A stretch of 64,000 nt of DNA from Rhyacophila brunnea (lineage: Eukaryota > Arthropoda > Insecta > Trichoptera > Rhyacophilidae), in assembly GCA_022495005.1 (NCBI GenBank), contig JAGYXB010001324.1:1674001-1738000 (forward strand), given 5' to 3'. Within the stretch, counting starts at the first letter, position 1, and each line of letters begins with the position of its first letter. Positions 45,327-57,620 of the stretch are shown here, in pieces. The notes beneath the pieces were generated by a model. It was not told the origin of the DNA and did not search any database. It saw nothing but the letters and a program-made list of their open reading frames with translations. A program made the position numbers and the translations under genes.

Positions 45327-45910
45327 AGTGGCGGCACGTCCATATTATGCACTGCAAAACTACAGTACCCCCAAGCAAATTGAGAAGAATTTAATATTAT
45401 AATATACATAAATTTATGTATATTATATGAAAATATCAATATTATTTAAGCGTGTTAAACTCGCCTGCGTACCGATACATCCAATATTAATAATTATCAT
45501 ACACCGCGATGAAAGTAATGCGTCGAGTAATTTCATGCAGTACCATTTTCGATAGAATTTACTCAAATGGGCGAAGGAGGGGCGCGAGGAGCGGCGCTCG
45601 CCGCTCAGAGCTTAGTCTAGTACTGCTGCTCTGGCAGTATTTTCGTGTTGAAAACGCTGTCGGGTACAGCGGGTCTGAGCTAGATGCGAGTCGCGACAGA
45701 TGTTGAGAGCAACCAAAAGGTGATAGACCTTCTTTCAAGGAAAAAAGACAGCAGAATCAATTTTATAATGAAATAAAAACACTTATAATGTTTAATTTTA
45801 ATAATTTTAATAATTTTCATGTTAATAGTAAAATATAATCCAAATAAACATTTATTTTTATTTTTAATCAACCGCAGCACCCCCAGATATAATAGCCACG
45901 AGCCGCCACT
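45327..45910. mobile_element. Candidate TIR element with GC-rich core
   Basis: The ends read AGTGGCGGCACGTCC (45327) and, as the complement of the right end, AGTGGCGGCTCGTGG. Terminal repeats of about 22 bases have a few mismatches (TATTAT follows in both). Subterminal ACCCCC blocks occur near both ends. No convincing duplication flanks it, so the class is open; hAT-like is possible from the terminus style. The core at about 45560-45710 is strikingly GC-rich and holds a 65-codon frame of arginine-rich residues with no recognised motif, which I do not call a gene. Confidence 0.55.
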
Positions 45911-46515
45911 CTTTTTAATAATATTATATACATGATAGTCATCACACTAGAATTATTACAAATGCTTAATTATAATGAGCTCAATGACGATATGTAACAC
46001 ATTATTTATATTTTATTGATTTCAGAGAATGTTCTAGATACAATAAAGCTACATTTTTCAAATAAAGGTAATATTAAACATTAAACACATTATTTATTAA
46101 ACTGTAGAGTCGTACTTTTGAATATATTTTTGGTGGTTACACTATTAATATTTAATACTAGGTAGAGGTAGAAAACTATTTAATGAATAAATCATAAGAC
46201 TTGAAAATGTAACATTTTCATTATTTTTTTAAATATGTATGGCTTACGAGGTGTTTTCATAGTATGTCATTTGTGTAATATAAGCAATCTCAACTCACCA
46301 GAAATTTATACATATATTTTTCTTGTATTAACAATTAAAAAGTGCGAATGAGAAAATTAATTACAGTATTCTTCAGTAATATCACTCCGAAAAAAAGTTT
46401 TAAATTATTTTGAAGAAATTTAATAACTCTCATAGCATACGACCTGTTCAAGGACATTAATTTCTGCTAAATTTTGATAAAAAAAGTTGACTATTGAATT
46501 AATGAACCAAATTAT
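45911..46515. other. AT-rich non-coding stretch
   Basis: Nothing recognised. Confidence 0.45.
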
Positions 46516-46573
46516 TAAATAAAATTTTCTGTGTGACAGAAAGAGATTTCTGTCACGCAGAAAATTTTATTTA
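46516..46573. repeat. 27-bp hairpin with GAGA loop
   Basis: The arms 46516-46542 and 46547-46573 pair over 27 bases with one mismatch, which would be a G:U wobble if read on the suitable strand. The loop is GAGA closed by A:T pairs, a GNRA-type tetraloop if transcribed. No gene flanks it. It could be a collapsed foldback element. Confidence 0.85.
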
Positions 46574-46864
46574 TGACGTAGAAAAGTTAAGAAGCGTTTG
46601 AGTAAAAATGATTCTTTTAAATGGACTTATACTTCATGTTGAATATAAAATTTAACACGGAAAATGAGTCATTGTCATTAGTAATTGATATAAATATGAA
46701 TTATTTATTATCAGTCATGCTATACATAAAATACATTATTATTTAAAGAGTAAATTTTCAGAGTTGTCAACAGATATTAAAATTTTTACATTTTATATTA
46801 TTACGTTACTATCAATTCAAGGTTAGGTATGTCTCAAACGTGTTTTGATTTCATTTGACTATTT

Positions 46865-47247
46865 CGAGTGCTTAAAGTCAGACATCGTTATCTACAAAAA
46901 AGTGTTTTTTTTTTTTTTTGAGATAACGTTATTTTACATTTACGGCTAGATGATAGTCAAACAACGTTATGTCAATCTAATTTCTAATTAAATCGTCAGT
47001 AAAGTTTAACGCTAACTACATTAGTTACCATTGTTTTCATATTTTTTTAAAACTATCCCTATAAATTTTAACATCACCATAAGCAAGATAAATGTACAAT
47101 ACACAATAAATTATAAAATATTAACATTAGGTTTTAAATAAACATTTCCCTTGTTAAGTTACAAGAATCTAAAATAACGATTTTTGGCTCTCCTGTAAAG
47201 TTGTACTTTTGTAGATAGTGTTGTTTGACACTAAGCCCTCGATTTTT
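46865..47247. mobile_element. Candidate MITE with imperfect terminal repeats
   Basis: The left end CGAGTGCTTAAAGTCAGACA continues into ATCGTTATCTACAAAA. The complement of the right end reads CGAGGGCTTAGTGTCAAACA and continues into ACACTATCTACAAAA. The repeats are about 37 bases with several mismatches. A third partial copy (GTCAAACAACGTTATGTC) lies inside near 46957. ATTT directly outside both ends could be a 4-bp duplication but may be chance. A T15 run is inside. Non-coding. Confidence 0.5.
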
Positions 47248-49080
47248 TGTAGAATATATCCATAATAATATTACATTTTAGTGTTACAATATTGTGTGCA
47301 TAAAATATGAATGTGATGATAATGTTCAATATGTTAATACTTCAATAAAATATTTTTTTATTTAAGATTAAATGAAATTTGTCATTTCAGATATTAAAAA
47401 AAATATATTGGCACATTTTCTAACCAATATACAAAATGAAAAACGCATTAATACTATTTATATAATCATCTTAAATAGTTACAACACATTATGATATCGC
47501 TTAGATCGTTGTGGCGTAAATAGTGTTCTTCGAACTAAAGTACACGTTTCGTTGCATTTTAGCATATTTATTTGGTATCCTAACCAATTTAATTTTTATA
47601 GGTTAAAAATTGTGTATTTTGGTTGTTGAATTATCTGGTTGTTCCTTTAGGTAGCCTCAAATCGGCGATGTAAATTCAGGTGATCCACGTGGTCGTTTAT
47701 TTTGATGTAACCCAATTTTGATAGTATTCGTCCAGGATATGCTTTGAGCAAAAAATCCACAGTAACGTGATACGTGACCATTATTTTGTCACCACATAAT
47801 AATATGCTAGTATACTTGATAAATTTGGGACTCAAAATGAAACATCTATTGATATTTATCGCCATTAAAACTATTTAAAGTAACACTGATATCTTCGACG
47901 AAAAAACGTTGCAATGATTCATCATCGAAACTTGACAATCGAACAGTGACTTTACGACAGTCCATGAATTACTCCTAAATTTTAAGTTACCCTCTTACCT
48001 ACCGACTATTCTGCTGATTTACTCACTACAGTAAGAAAATTGGAACGATACATAAAAAAACGTACAGTATTCCTTTGTATGAAATATATTACTGGTCTAT
48101 TTTATATCTAAAAATATTATGTCAATTAAAATAAAATAAAATAAAATACATAGTACTTAATCCACTCTTTTTCCAATTTTATTAAATATATAGAATATAT
48201 TATTATATGTTACTTTTCAGCATTTTTTATGTAAAAATTGGAATGATATAAAATATAACCGAAGGTAAATTATTATGCTTGGATAATTCAATATAATATT
48301 TTTTCTTCACGCCAAAAGTACTTTCAAGATAAAATATACGCGGAAGCATCTTTTACCGATGCTTGAAGAAACCATTGCGTCTTTTTAATGTTCGTAGATA
48401 CCATTTTTGTATTTATTATCAGACAGCTTACTTTTTTAACCTTTTCTGCGAAAAATATTCTTTCGAGGTGTGTTTCAAAAAAACTATCATGTTTCGAAAG
48501 TCAATGTTATAAGTTTATTGGACAGTTTACTATGGTTATGGAAATATGTAAGGGCTGGTCGAAAACAATAACAGAATTATGTAGTGTAACATATTATTAA
48601 TTATAAGGCTACAGCGTGAAAAAGAACTACTACATATCCAAGTAGTATTATAAACTGAATACAAAATTTTTTGTGTTTAAAATAGTTGTAAAATACAAGT
48701 TTTTTCACAGTATCTCCCAGGATGATTAGCTTAGAAATTCCATCATGGATTTTTTTTGTATCCTCATACATTGGAGAAAATGCGGAATTTATGTTAAGAA
48801 AATGATTTCACATGGTTTTCGTGAAAACGTTACATTAAAATTTCCAAAAAAATCAAGTGTCGGGTTCTTCGGCAATCGGTATTATATCCTGAATATGAGT
48901 ACTGACAAATTTAATTTTCTTGTAAATAATTTTGCCATTCTATAAGTAGGTAGTGTTTATAAAAATTAACTTTTGAATACTGCTAATTTTATTTACTTCC
49001 ATTAAAATTGGTTATATCAATGATCTGGTAGGCTTTTTAGGTACCTACCACTGGATGATGCGATTTCATTCTGCGATGAT
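47248..49080. other. Gene-free stretch
   Basis: No gene supported. Frames at 48388-48600 and 48745-48945 lack motifs. An ATAAA repeat lies at 48127-48148. Confidence 0.45.
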
Positions 49081-49084
49081 TGGT

Positions 49085-49200
49085 TCTTTTAGTTATTCTG
49101 CGTATCTATTTCCACTTCAAGATTTTTTTTTTCGAACCATGTTTGTTATGCCTAATATGCATCTTTCCATATCGCATTGTGTGACGTCTTTGGAACTTTT
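49085..49200 (-). pseudogene. Short LINE reverse transcriptase relic
   Basis: The minus-strand translation of about 40 codons includes TQCDMERCILGIT, which parallels the RGMERCMLGITRKDKKRNEW segment of the reverse transcriptase at 42888-44632. It then breaks up in an A-run. Flanks on both sides are unrecognisable, so only a scrap remains. Confidence 0.5.
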
Positions 49201-50344
49201 CTTGGCTATGTTATGCACCCGTACGTTAGCATTGGGAGCATTAGCATTACGCTACAGGAATAATGGGAGTTAATCATGGGTCTTAAATATTTTATTCAGA
49301 CGTCTATATTATGCACTCCATTTAAAAAGAAAATAATGTACTATACAAATATTTTTTGAACTATTAGAAAACGTATTGATACCATATTTTTCAATTTGGA
49401 AAGCTATTGAAGACTCAAAAGTACTATTTGTATAGAATTTTAACAAGAAATAACGTTTTCAACAATTAATTCGATTATTTATTAATGTTAAATAAATATT
49501 TCTTCTAAGTATTTTTAAAATACAAATTAGGTACGTGTATAAATAAAGATAGGACTGTTTCCGTAAAAGAATTATTGGTGCTTGATTTTTTAAATAAGGA
49601 ACAGAATATTCCTTTAGGCACGTACCATAAGTAGGTATATATTATTTATGAACGTGCTTTATAAGATACTTAAAAGAAAGCTATGCGCAATAAAGTTTTA
49701 ATTCCAACCTAAATAAAATGTACATAATTTTAACGGTGGTATTAGAAGAATTTTAAATCTGAAATAATCTCTTTTCGGCATAACGTTGCGATTAATTTTC
49801 CCATTGAATCATTTAAAGGTGCCTCATATTTTATCATTAGCATTCACGGAAAGATCCATAATTAATTCGCTTAAGTCTTATACCAACATTAAAATACGAC
49901 CAGGATCTATTGAATGAATTGAATTTCAGCTAATTCCGTAGATTTATTAGCAAGCGAGCCAATGTTTTAAGGAAATGTTAGAAGACACTGGAATAATGGG
50001 TCACTATAAGTAATCATTACCTAAGTAAATTTGAAGCTTCGTGTACCTACATTAATTCCAATCTAGAAATTGTATACCTAATAAGCATTTAAATTGTTAT
50101 GTCATTATTTTGATACAGCAAATTGGTATATTTTTGAATATTTATCTTGAATGGGGCTTAATTTATTGAAATTTATCAAATAATGATAATTGAGTGAAAC
50201 TGGACAAAGTTATTTCTCAACAAGTATTAATTTAATGGTAAAAAGGAAAATATTCAGTCAAACTGAAGGAATGCTAATAATAATTGGCCGTATTGAAAAA
50301 ACAGTTTTTCATAGTAAAGTCAAAATCACTAACCTACTGATTGT
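49201..50344. other. AT-rich non-coding stretch
   Basis: Nothing recognised. Confidence 0.45.
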
Positions 50345-50910
50345 ATCATCATCATCAGGAAACATTCTCTTAGTTCTACCCTTATTGACATTAAATGGTA
50401 AGCAGAGCTCAGTGAAAAACTGAGTGGTATTCTTGATTAGGTCCATCCATATCAACAGAGGTCTTCCACCTTCTTTTATACATTTGGCCTGACAAAATGT
50501 CATGAGTTTTTTAGGGTGTTAGGTTCCCCGTGAGTTAATGTTAGAACATTAGATACAAACTAATCGAGAAGAGCCTATTTTGAATTTGGAAGTTGCTGAT
50601 GAAAAAAATATTTGTTTATTTAGCCATCCAGAACTAAATTATTGATATGTTTAGTCATTGTTTTTCTTTTGATTTTACCGCCCAATTCTTGAATATATAT
50701 ATCCTCGGAAAATTTTTGTAGACAAGACGTTGCACAAGATTTATTTTAGTTGTTTGTGTAATGCTTTTGCTCTTCCAAATTGGTTTCTGTTTCAAAAGAG
50801 AATTTTTTGCCAATACCTTTTTATTTTTGATGTAAGCCTCATATCTACCTTTATCTGAGATATGTGACCCGAGATAAATATATTTACCGACCGCTTTTAC
50901 ATATGTATAT
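50345..50910 (-). pseudogene. Degraded RTE-type LINE 3' part, minus strand
   Basis: Reading leftward from 50910: YIYLGSHISDKGRYEAYIKN, then SLLKQKPIWKSKSITQTTKI and LVQRLVYKNFPR, the region just after the polymerase core. After a deleted or scrambled interval, GGRPLLIWMDLI appears near 50460 and the sequence ends in PDDDD, encoded by a TGATGATGATGAT tail at 50345-50358. This is a different subfamily from the plus-strand copy next to it. It carries stops and gaps and is inactive. Confidence 0.75.
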
Positions 50911-50984
50911 CTCTATGCCTATATAGATAGTCATTGTATAAAGTCAAAAATCAAAAGTCTTCTGATTTAAGGGTTCCACGCATC

Positions 50985-51585
50985 TACCACACAATAATAT
51001 GGTATTAGATAAGTTTGTGTACCTCGGTTCCGTAGTAACTAATAAAATTTTTATTAGTGAAGAAATAAAATAGAGAGTCATAACGACACGCGGATTCTAT
51101 TTTGGTCTACAAAATCAGTTCTCGACGAACAACAACTCTGATATTCAAGACATTGATTCGACTAATACTAAATAACGAGTCAGAGTATTGGACTCTCACC
51201 GAGATAAATTATTTGCGTGCGCTCGATATATTTGAGAAAAATGTGCTACGTAGGATATATGGACAGTCAGACAGGATATTGACGTATTCGATATAATCTA
51301 GAGCTTTGCAACCTCTTCCAAGAAAAATGTATCTTCGCATTTGTTTTACTTGATGTACTCCGATTGGCAGAGCATGTAGTAAAAATGGACACTACCTTAC
51401 CGCCGAGGAGAATCAGGATTCTGGTAGACACCGGTGGTTGGACGGTATCAAAAAAGATACTAGAGCGGTCGGTGTAAATATATGGAGGGCACTGGCTCAG
51501 AATAGGGAGAGGTGAAGTGAGTTCTTAAATGAGGTTAGAATCCGCCTTATTTCTAAGGTTACTGAGAATGCTAACGTGAAGTAGC
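50985..51585 (+). pseudogene. Degraded RTE-type LINE 3' part, plus strand
   Basis: The fragment reads VLDKFVYLGSVVTNKIFISE, then a premature stop. A shifted frame at 51102-51296 continues with FKTLIRLILNNESEYWTLTE and ALDIFEKNVLRRIYG. Near 51430 RWLDGIKKDTRAVGVNIWRA follows, ending at QNRER and a stop. The order matches the C-terminal half of the reverse transcriptases at 14500 and 24852, with much divergence. It lies about 75 bases from the minus-strand fragment, diverging from it 5' end to 5' end. Confidence 0.8.
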
Positions 51586-54160
51586 AATTATTCAATTTAG
51601 ATTTAGCTAATTTAACATTGCCAGCGCGGTTTACAACTAAATACGTGTAAATATTCTATTCGTCATATTATTACATTTCAAGTTATTTTAAATAAATTTA
51701 ACTTGCCCATGAATGCTTTCATGTTCTTTGATTCCTTACAAAAACTAATCTGCCACTAGTATTGCCAATTGGAAAAAAATATCTGAGATTATACAAATGT
51801 TTCGAATATTGGTGTATTATACATTTTGTTTAAACGGATATTGCTTTATAAATTCGTAAAATATGGTATAATTAGCTTACTCGGTGTAGTTGAAGGTATT
51901 TTTTCTATAATATCCTCTTCTTCTTACGCTATTTTTTATTTAATGACAATACTGTCACATAATATTCTATCAGTTATACTAATATTTTGAATTTATAATT
52001 ATTTATAATGATGTCTGTAAATTAATAAATTTGAATTTGAAGTATGAAACCCACATTAAACAATTATCCCAAATTACCATGAAGGTAGTATCCAATTTAA
52101 CGAAAACTAAATGAAATAGAAAACCGCTATATCACATTCGTAAGATATTTTTTTAATTAGCAATAACCCATGACGTCTTACGTGACAAATAATGGTTTCA
52201 TGGTAAATGCTTAAGTCAGTTTTGTTGCAGGTTGCAGCTGAGATAATCGGTTTTGAAAGAAATCACAGTTTTCAAAATGTTTAGAAGTTAATTGGTGTAT
52301 CTTTTGTTTTACTTTTTACATTATTTATTTATAATTAAATGTTTCGTATTACTAGTACTTTTACTTAGTTTACAATTTAAGCTATTTCAAAAAAATACAA
52401 TATCGTTTTATTTTGCTTACGTGTGACAAAATCTTTTAGAAATAAAAATGGGCTCAACTCTTTAGACACATTGGCATTCAAATCTTAATTTTTGTAAAAA
52501 CGCGACTTAAGAACTTTTACTTGCAACCACAGAACTACCTGAGCGTGCGTTTTTCAACCTGTGCCTCACCTCACATTATTGCTAGTACGTTATTTTAGAC
52601 ATATTTCTTTTGAAATATTAAGAATTAAGATAAAAGTCGAAAAAACTTCTACTATAATAATATACATAATCATATGGAGAAAATAAAATAAATAAATAAG
52701 TAAAATATTTTGTTCAAAAAGATAAATGAAAATACATTTAAAACAAAAACACAGTACTAGTTACATAACAAGTCACGGTGGAACTGGCAATGCATCAATT
52801 TACAGGATAGCTTCCGGTTCGGCCCGATGAATGGCTGAAATAGGTTTGGGGAAGGTATACAATATGTTACATGGTTCCACCATGAGCTCTGATTTAAATC
52901 TCACCATACTTGCAAAGTGAGGAGTTTTTCAAGTTCTACCTATACATTATAACATAAGCTCACCCGGAATGGCCACAATTTACAATACACGCAGTATTTG
53001 TATTGTAAATCAGTATAAACATTTTAGTCTACAAGCTGTAAAAGTATCATCAATACTTATCTTCTAGTTTTTGAATTAAAACAATTATAATATTACTATA
53101 TATCGATGGAAGTTTTAGTAATATTTCATAATATTATAAAGCAGTTTTACTATGTACCCTCAGTTGATTTAAATAATTTATCCGTGTGGAAAATGTGGAT
53201 GTAATAAATAAAATGAACCCTGTATAATAAAAATAATATTTTGTACCACGAGTAAACGTCACACTTCAGAAAACATTACCTTAGACAAGGTAAAGTTTGT
53301 ATCCTTACTGTAATTAGGTCAACTGTATACAATCTTTTGTCTGGAGTTACGAAAGGAACTGATGCAATCTTTAAGCGATAGCGATGCATACAATGAGTTT
53401 TCTAAGAATTATTGTTAACAAGATCTAGCAAAACATATTAAGTACTTCGAAATTGCGATAATAAAATACTTTTATTTAAAATATTTTTATTTAAATTATT
53501 TCAAATCTAAAAGTAAGTAATTAATTATCATTGACAAGAGTTTGTCAGTTGTATACAATAAATAATATCAGTACCTCTTTATAATCCTATATTTTGAAAT
53601 ATTATTATCATTATTTTTTATTAACTTAAATAAAAATTGTCATTTTTTTTTTTTAATTTTTTGAATATTAACATTTTTACAGCGCTGGTATATAATATAT
53701 AATATTATAATCAAACTAGGTATTGACTCCATAACCCCGGTAGAGGAGCCAGTAATTTACACAATTGGATAAGAGGGGCGTCATTTTTAGTTATTTAAAT
53801 CATTAAAGGATATTTTTTTATTTAAAATTCGTTTATAGGATATCGAGGAATGCAGTTTTTTTTATCTCAAAGAAGGGTATGTCGGGTTTCCGCAAGGGTC
53901 ACATTGCTTTTAAGTAGGATTTATTAGGAATAAAGTCAGGAGAAAACCTTTTTACTGTAAATGCGTGGAGATACATTATTGTCGCGCTAACACAGTATAA
54001 AATCCATAGAATAGTAGTGAATTACATAGTATATCCATTATACTTTTATCAATACTTATACATACGTGAGAACATATTATTATCTCAATAATATTATATG
54101 TACTCGCCCATTTTTAAAATACGCTCAAATGTAATTGTTCTTAAATAATATTAATTATTA
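51586..54160. other. Gene-free stretch
   Basis: No gene. A GC-richer patch at 52750-52935 has no coding frame. An 11-bp hairpin TTTACAATACA ... TGTATTGTAAA occurs near 52979-53009. Confidence 0.45.
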
Positions 54161-54435
54161 AATACCTAACCCGGCTTCCCACGAGGTCGCTTCATTGATC
54201 AACATACTTATATTTATCATACTTAATAAAATAATACTAGTTACATTTTTTAATATCAAAAGAACGATATCTACTATTTAAGCATACGATATGTCAAAAT
54301 AAAAATAATTCTGACACCAGTAAAAGTCAAATAAAAGAATACCGAATTAAAAACGAATCCAAAATATACAAACTTTATCTTAAACTGTAGATGTGAATTT
54401 AAAAAGAATTGTAGGAATAAGCAAACATACTTTGA
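54161..54435 (+). repeat. Diverged 5' part of the 33141 element
   Basis: Opens with AATACCTAACCCGGCTTCCC, comparable to the CCGGCTTCGCAC start at 33158. It shares an AGTAAAAGTCAAATAAAAGA block followed by AACGAATCCAAAATAT with 33289-33340. It lacks the tandem array, so the array was probably gained in the other copy. Confidence 0.6.
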
Positions 54436-54975
54436 ATATTATATCATATAATTACATATTATATAGATTAGAATCTAATAACAGCAACTAGGTGTTGATT
54501 TTAAATACCTCGTTAGATGAAGAAAAACTAAGAAAATCAGATTTTTCAAACCACCTAGTTTGAAAATAATCGTGAAAGAAACACTTTAAGCTTCGAAATT
54601 AACCAAATTCCTAGTAATAAATAAAAATATTAACAATCCAATTACATAATTATTAATACGTACCTACCTATTCTCTTACGCAGAGTTTACAATGTTTTAA
54701 AATTAAATGTTGCATTCCTCTTTTATGAAAATTTTGTTAGCTATCCTTTCTCATATTATATATCATTTTACAACGTTTTTCTTAGCTCGTATTCGTATTT
54801 TTCTGGTGGTTCTTTGTCCGGTACAAATCTGCAATCGATTTTTAACTAACTTCTCGACTAGTTAGACATTTGAAACTTTTAGAATATATTAGAACACGAT
54901 TTCAATGCATTTTTTAATACATTTAGCCATCTTTAAGTAGAATTGAATTAATTTTAAGTTAATTTTGTGTTGTAT
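54436..54975. other. AT-rich non-coding stretch
   Basis: Nothing recognised. Confidence 0.45.
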
Positions 54976-55214
54976 AAAAAGTTATTTCGACATCATTATT
55001 GGTTGTTAGGGGTCTGGGGTCCTAGTAACAAAATTGTTAATATATACGTGCGTTACTATGGAAATCAATATGATATGTCAAAATGACATTTCAATATTAT
55101 TTCTATCAAGTACATTTTTTTTGATCGTTTAAGCTAGTCAAGTCAAATTTATATGATTCAACAGAAAATTTAAAAACGTTGGATATAAAAAGTTCTTTTT
55201 ATCTTGTAATTATT
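54976..55214 (+). repeat. Dispersed repeat A, copy 2
   Basis: Matches 11581-11822 in the same orientation, including TATATACGTGCGTTACTATG and the ATATGATTCAACAG block. Differences include small indels. Confidence 0.65.
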
Positions 55215-57490
55215 TCATATAGAAATGACAATATTATTATATTGTATAAATGCAAGGTAAGATGTATTAATCATAATGTGCTCGGTCGGGTTCAGCAGCT
55301 CTCTCGGCTTAAGTCAACAAATACGACTGCTTGTCACCAAATTATATAGTACGAGTATGTCTCCTGGGAGTCGAAATATATTATGTTCTGGAGACTATCT
55401 GCTATGAGAACAGATGACATTTGGCTGACAAGACAGGTGAGAGTCACTCAGCTGAGTATCTGAATAAGCATAGAAATCCAAAGAGGTAATGCGGTCGCAG
55501 TTTTGGGTTCTCTTGGGTACCGGAGCAGATATTTTCCAAACTAAAGGATAACTGGCTTATTATTTTTATTGTTATTATTGCGTATAGTGTAAATAGAATG
55601 TGTGTCTTTTTAACTGCTTTTGTCAATAAATAATATTATTGTTAATTTTTTTTTAAATTAAAAAAATTCTGAAATAAAAATAATTTATTATTTTATGACA
55701 TTAAAAAGTAGAAAAAATGTACGCTATCATGGTAAACAATTATATTTTTCTTCTTATAATATAAAATGTAATAAACCATCAATTAATAGCAAAATATATT
55801 AACTAAATCTAGTGGTGTAATTTGCATTGCGGTATATCAAAAACGAGATGGTGATCGATTGCATAATATCTAACAAAAATACATATTATTTTTCGATGAG
55901 TGTTTGACTCAGAGCACAAAGCTAAGTAGGTTAGCAAATGTCTAATACCAATTATCTTAAAAGAATATTAACTTTAACCTCTTATTTATGAAGGAAATAT
56001 TATGCTTCGGTTAGGGACTAAAATGATAATTAATATTTTTAAAGACGCTTAAATTCAATTATGGATGCAATAATTATTATAATCTTTTTATTATTAAAGT
56101 TTTTAATATTTAAATACTCAACACGATAATAAACGCAGTTGATAAGAATTTATTAATTTCTCTCTGTGCTGACAATCAGCTTAGATGCATACTATACATT
56201 TTATTTTGTTTTAATTTTGCTGATTCTTGTGTCAAAAAAATATTTAAAAATGACATGTCATAAGACGATAATATTTAATATTTTTCATGAAATATTGCAG
56301 TGCTTGTGCTATTCTGCGGAGAAAATTTTTGGCTTAGGGCTCTCTTTAAAATCAACAATTTATATTTAAAAACACCTTTAAAACTCAACAAAATTATTTT
56401 GCATAATACAAGCATTATTATTTGGCTAATTTTAGGTGCTTTCTTGGAAATGGGAGGCTTAAACTTTCGATAAGCCAAGAAAATTAACAACATTCAAAAA
56501 TAATTACACTTCTTAGGAGATTTGCATTTACAGCAAATGAAAAAAAATCAAGGTAAATATTTACTTCATTAATTTTCACGCAAAACGATCCGTGACCTTT
56601 TAAGGGTTTCTTCGCTATCATCCCTTGCTGGAATATTAGTTGAAATGAAAACGTGCGTAATAGCATTCAGTTACGGAAACTGTTTTGATCTTTTCATATA
56701 CGAGTACAATATGTTTGTATTTATACAGGGCGTTTTGGCATCAATAGTTACATAAATATTTATTCCTAGATTCTTTGAACTAGGAATGATGAAAAACAAA
56801 AGATAATAATAATATATTATTATCATGTAGTCGGTACATTGAAGCAAACAAATCATCTGTAAAACAAATAAATAGAAAATAGTTGACAATAAAATTGATG
56901 AATTTGGAAATGCTAACGAAAACTAGAATAATACACTCATAGAGTAAATGAAATTACAAAATTTAATGAATACGTTGATAGATATTTACCATAATATTTT
57001 AATGAAGTAATAAAATCGTTTTTATTCCTCTTATTAGATTTTATTAGTGATTTTGGTTTTCAAAATAGGTAATAGATTACCCAAAATATTTTTTGCATTT
57101 TAATTGATTAACTGATTGTCTTGAAGATGAAACGAGAAATATAATAGTTAATTCAAGCTAACTGTTTAAGAAATGTAAATTTAATTAGCCTAAAGACATA
57201 TTTTCAAATGTTAAATAAACCGACAGAGCCATCTCTAAGTATTGAATTAAGGATTTACATATACATAAATAATAAAATAATGTATCCAAGTCTATCGAAT
57301 CTTCTACATCTTAAAGGTTTGATAATTCAAAACTTTTTGGTACGAAGTTTGATGGTGTTTGTTATTGAGATCTTTGAACTGTCTACTTCATTATAATAAA
57401 TTATGAAGCGACTAATTGTTTCATGACAATGCCTACCTATCGTTGAATTAATTGTGTACTGAGTATATAATTATATCCACAGTAGATAAC
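55215..57490. other. Gene-free stretch
   Basis: A GC-richer patch at 55280-55530 is reminiscent of LTR-type sequence but lacks clear ends. Remaining open frames (56166-56369 plus, 56275-56493 minus, 57208-57396 plus) are AT-driven. Confidence 0.4.
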
Positions 57491-57620
57491 GTTCGGGTGG
57501 CCTAGTAAATAAGAAGCCCAACTAACGAAGCCGTAGATTTTTTCAGAGAAAGATCGATTCCTGGTGGGACCACTGTTTTGTAAAATTTATATTTTAGTGC
57601 ATGTCGTTTTTTATAGTGAA
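57491..57620 (+). repeat. tRNA-derived SINE-like sequence
   Basis: A-box-like GTTCGGGTGGCCTAGTAAAT and B-box-like AGATCGATTCCTGG (57551-57564), followed by an AT-rich tail. Confidence 0.5.

Noticed and set aside
49055..49273. 72-codon plus-strand open frame
   Set aside because: The opposite strand carries a reverse transcriptase relic, so the plus frame is its shadow.
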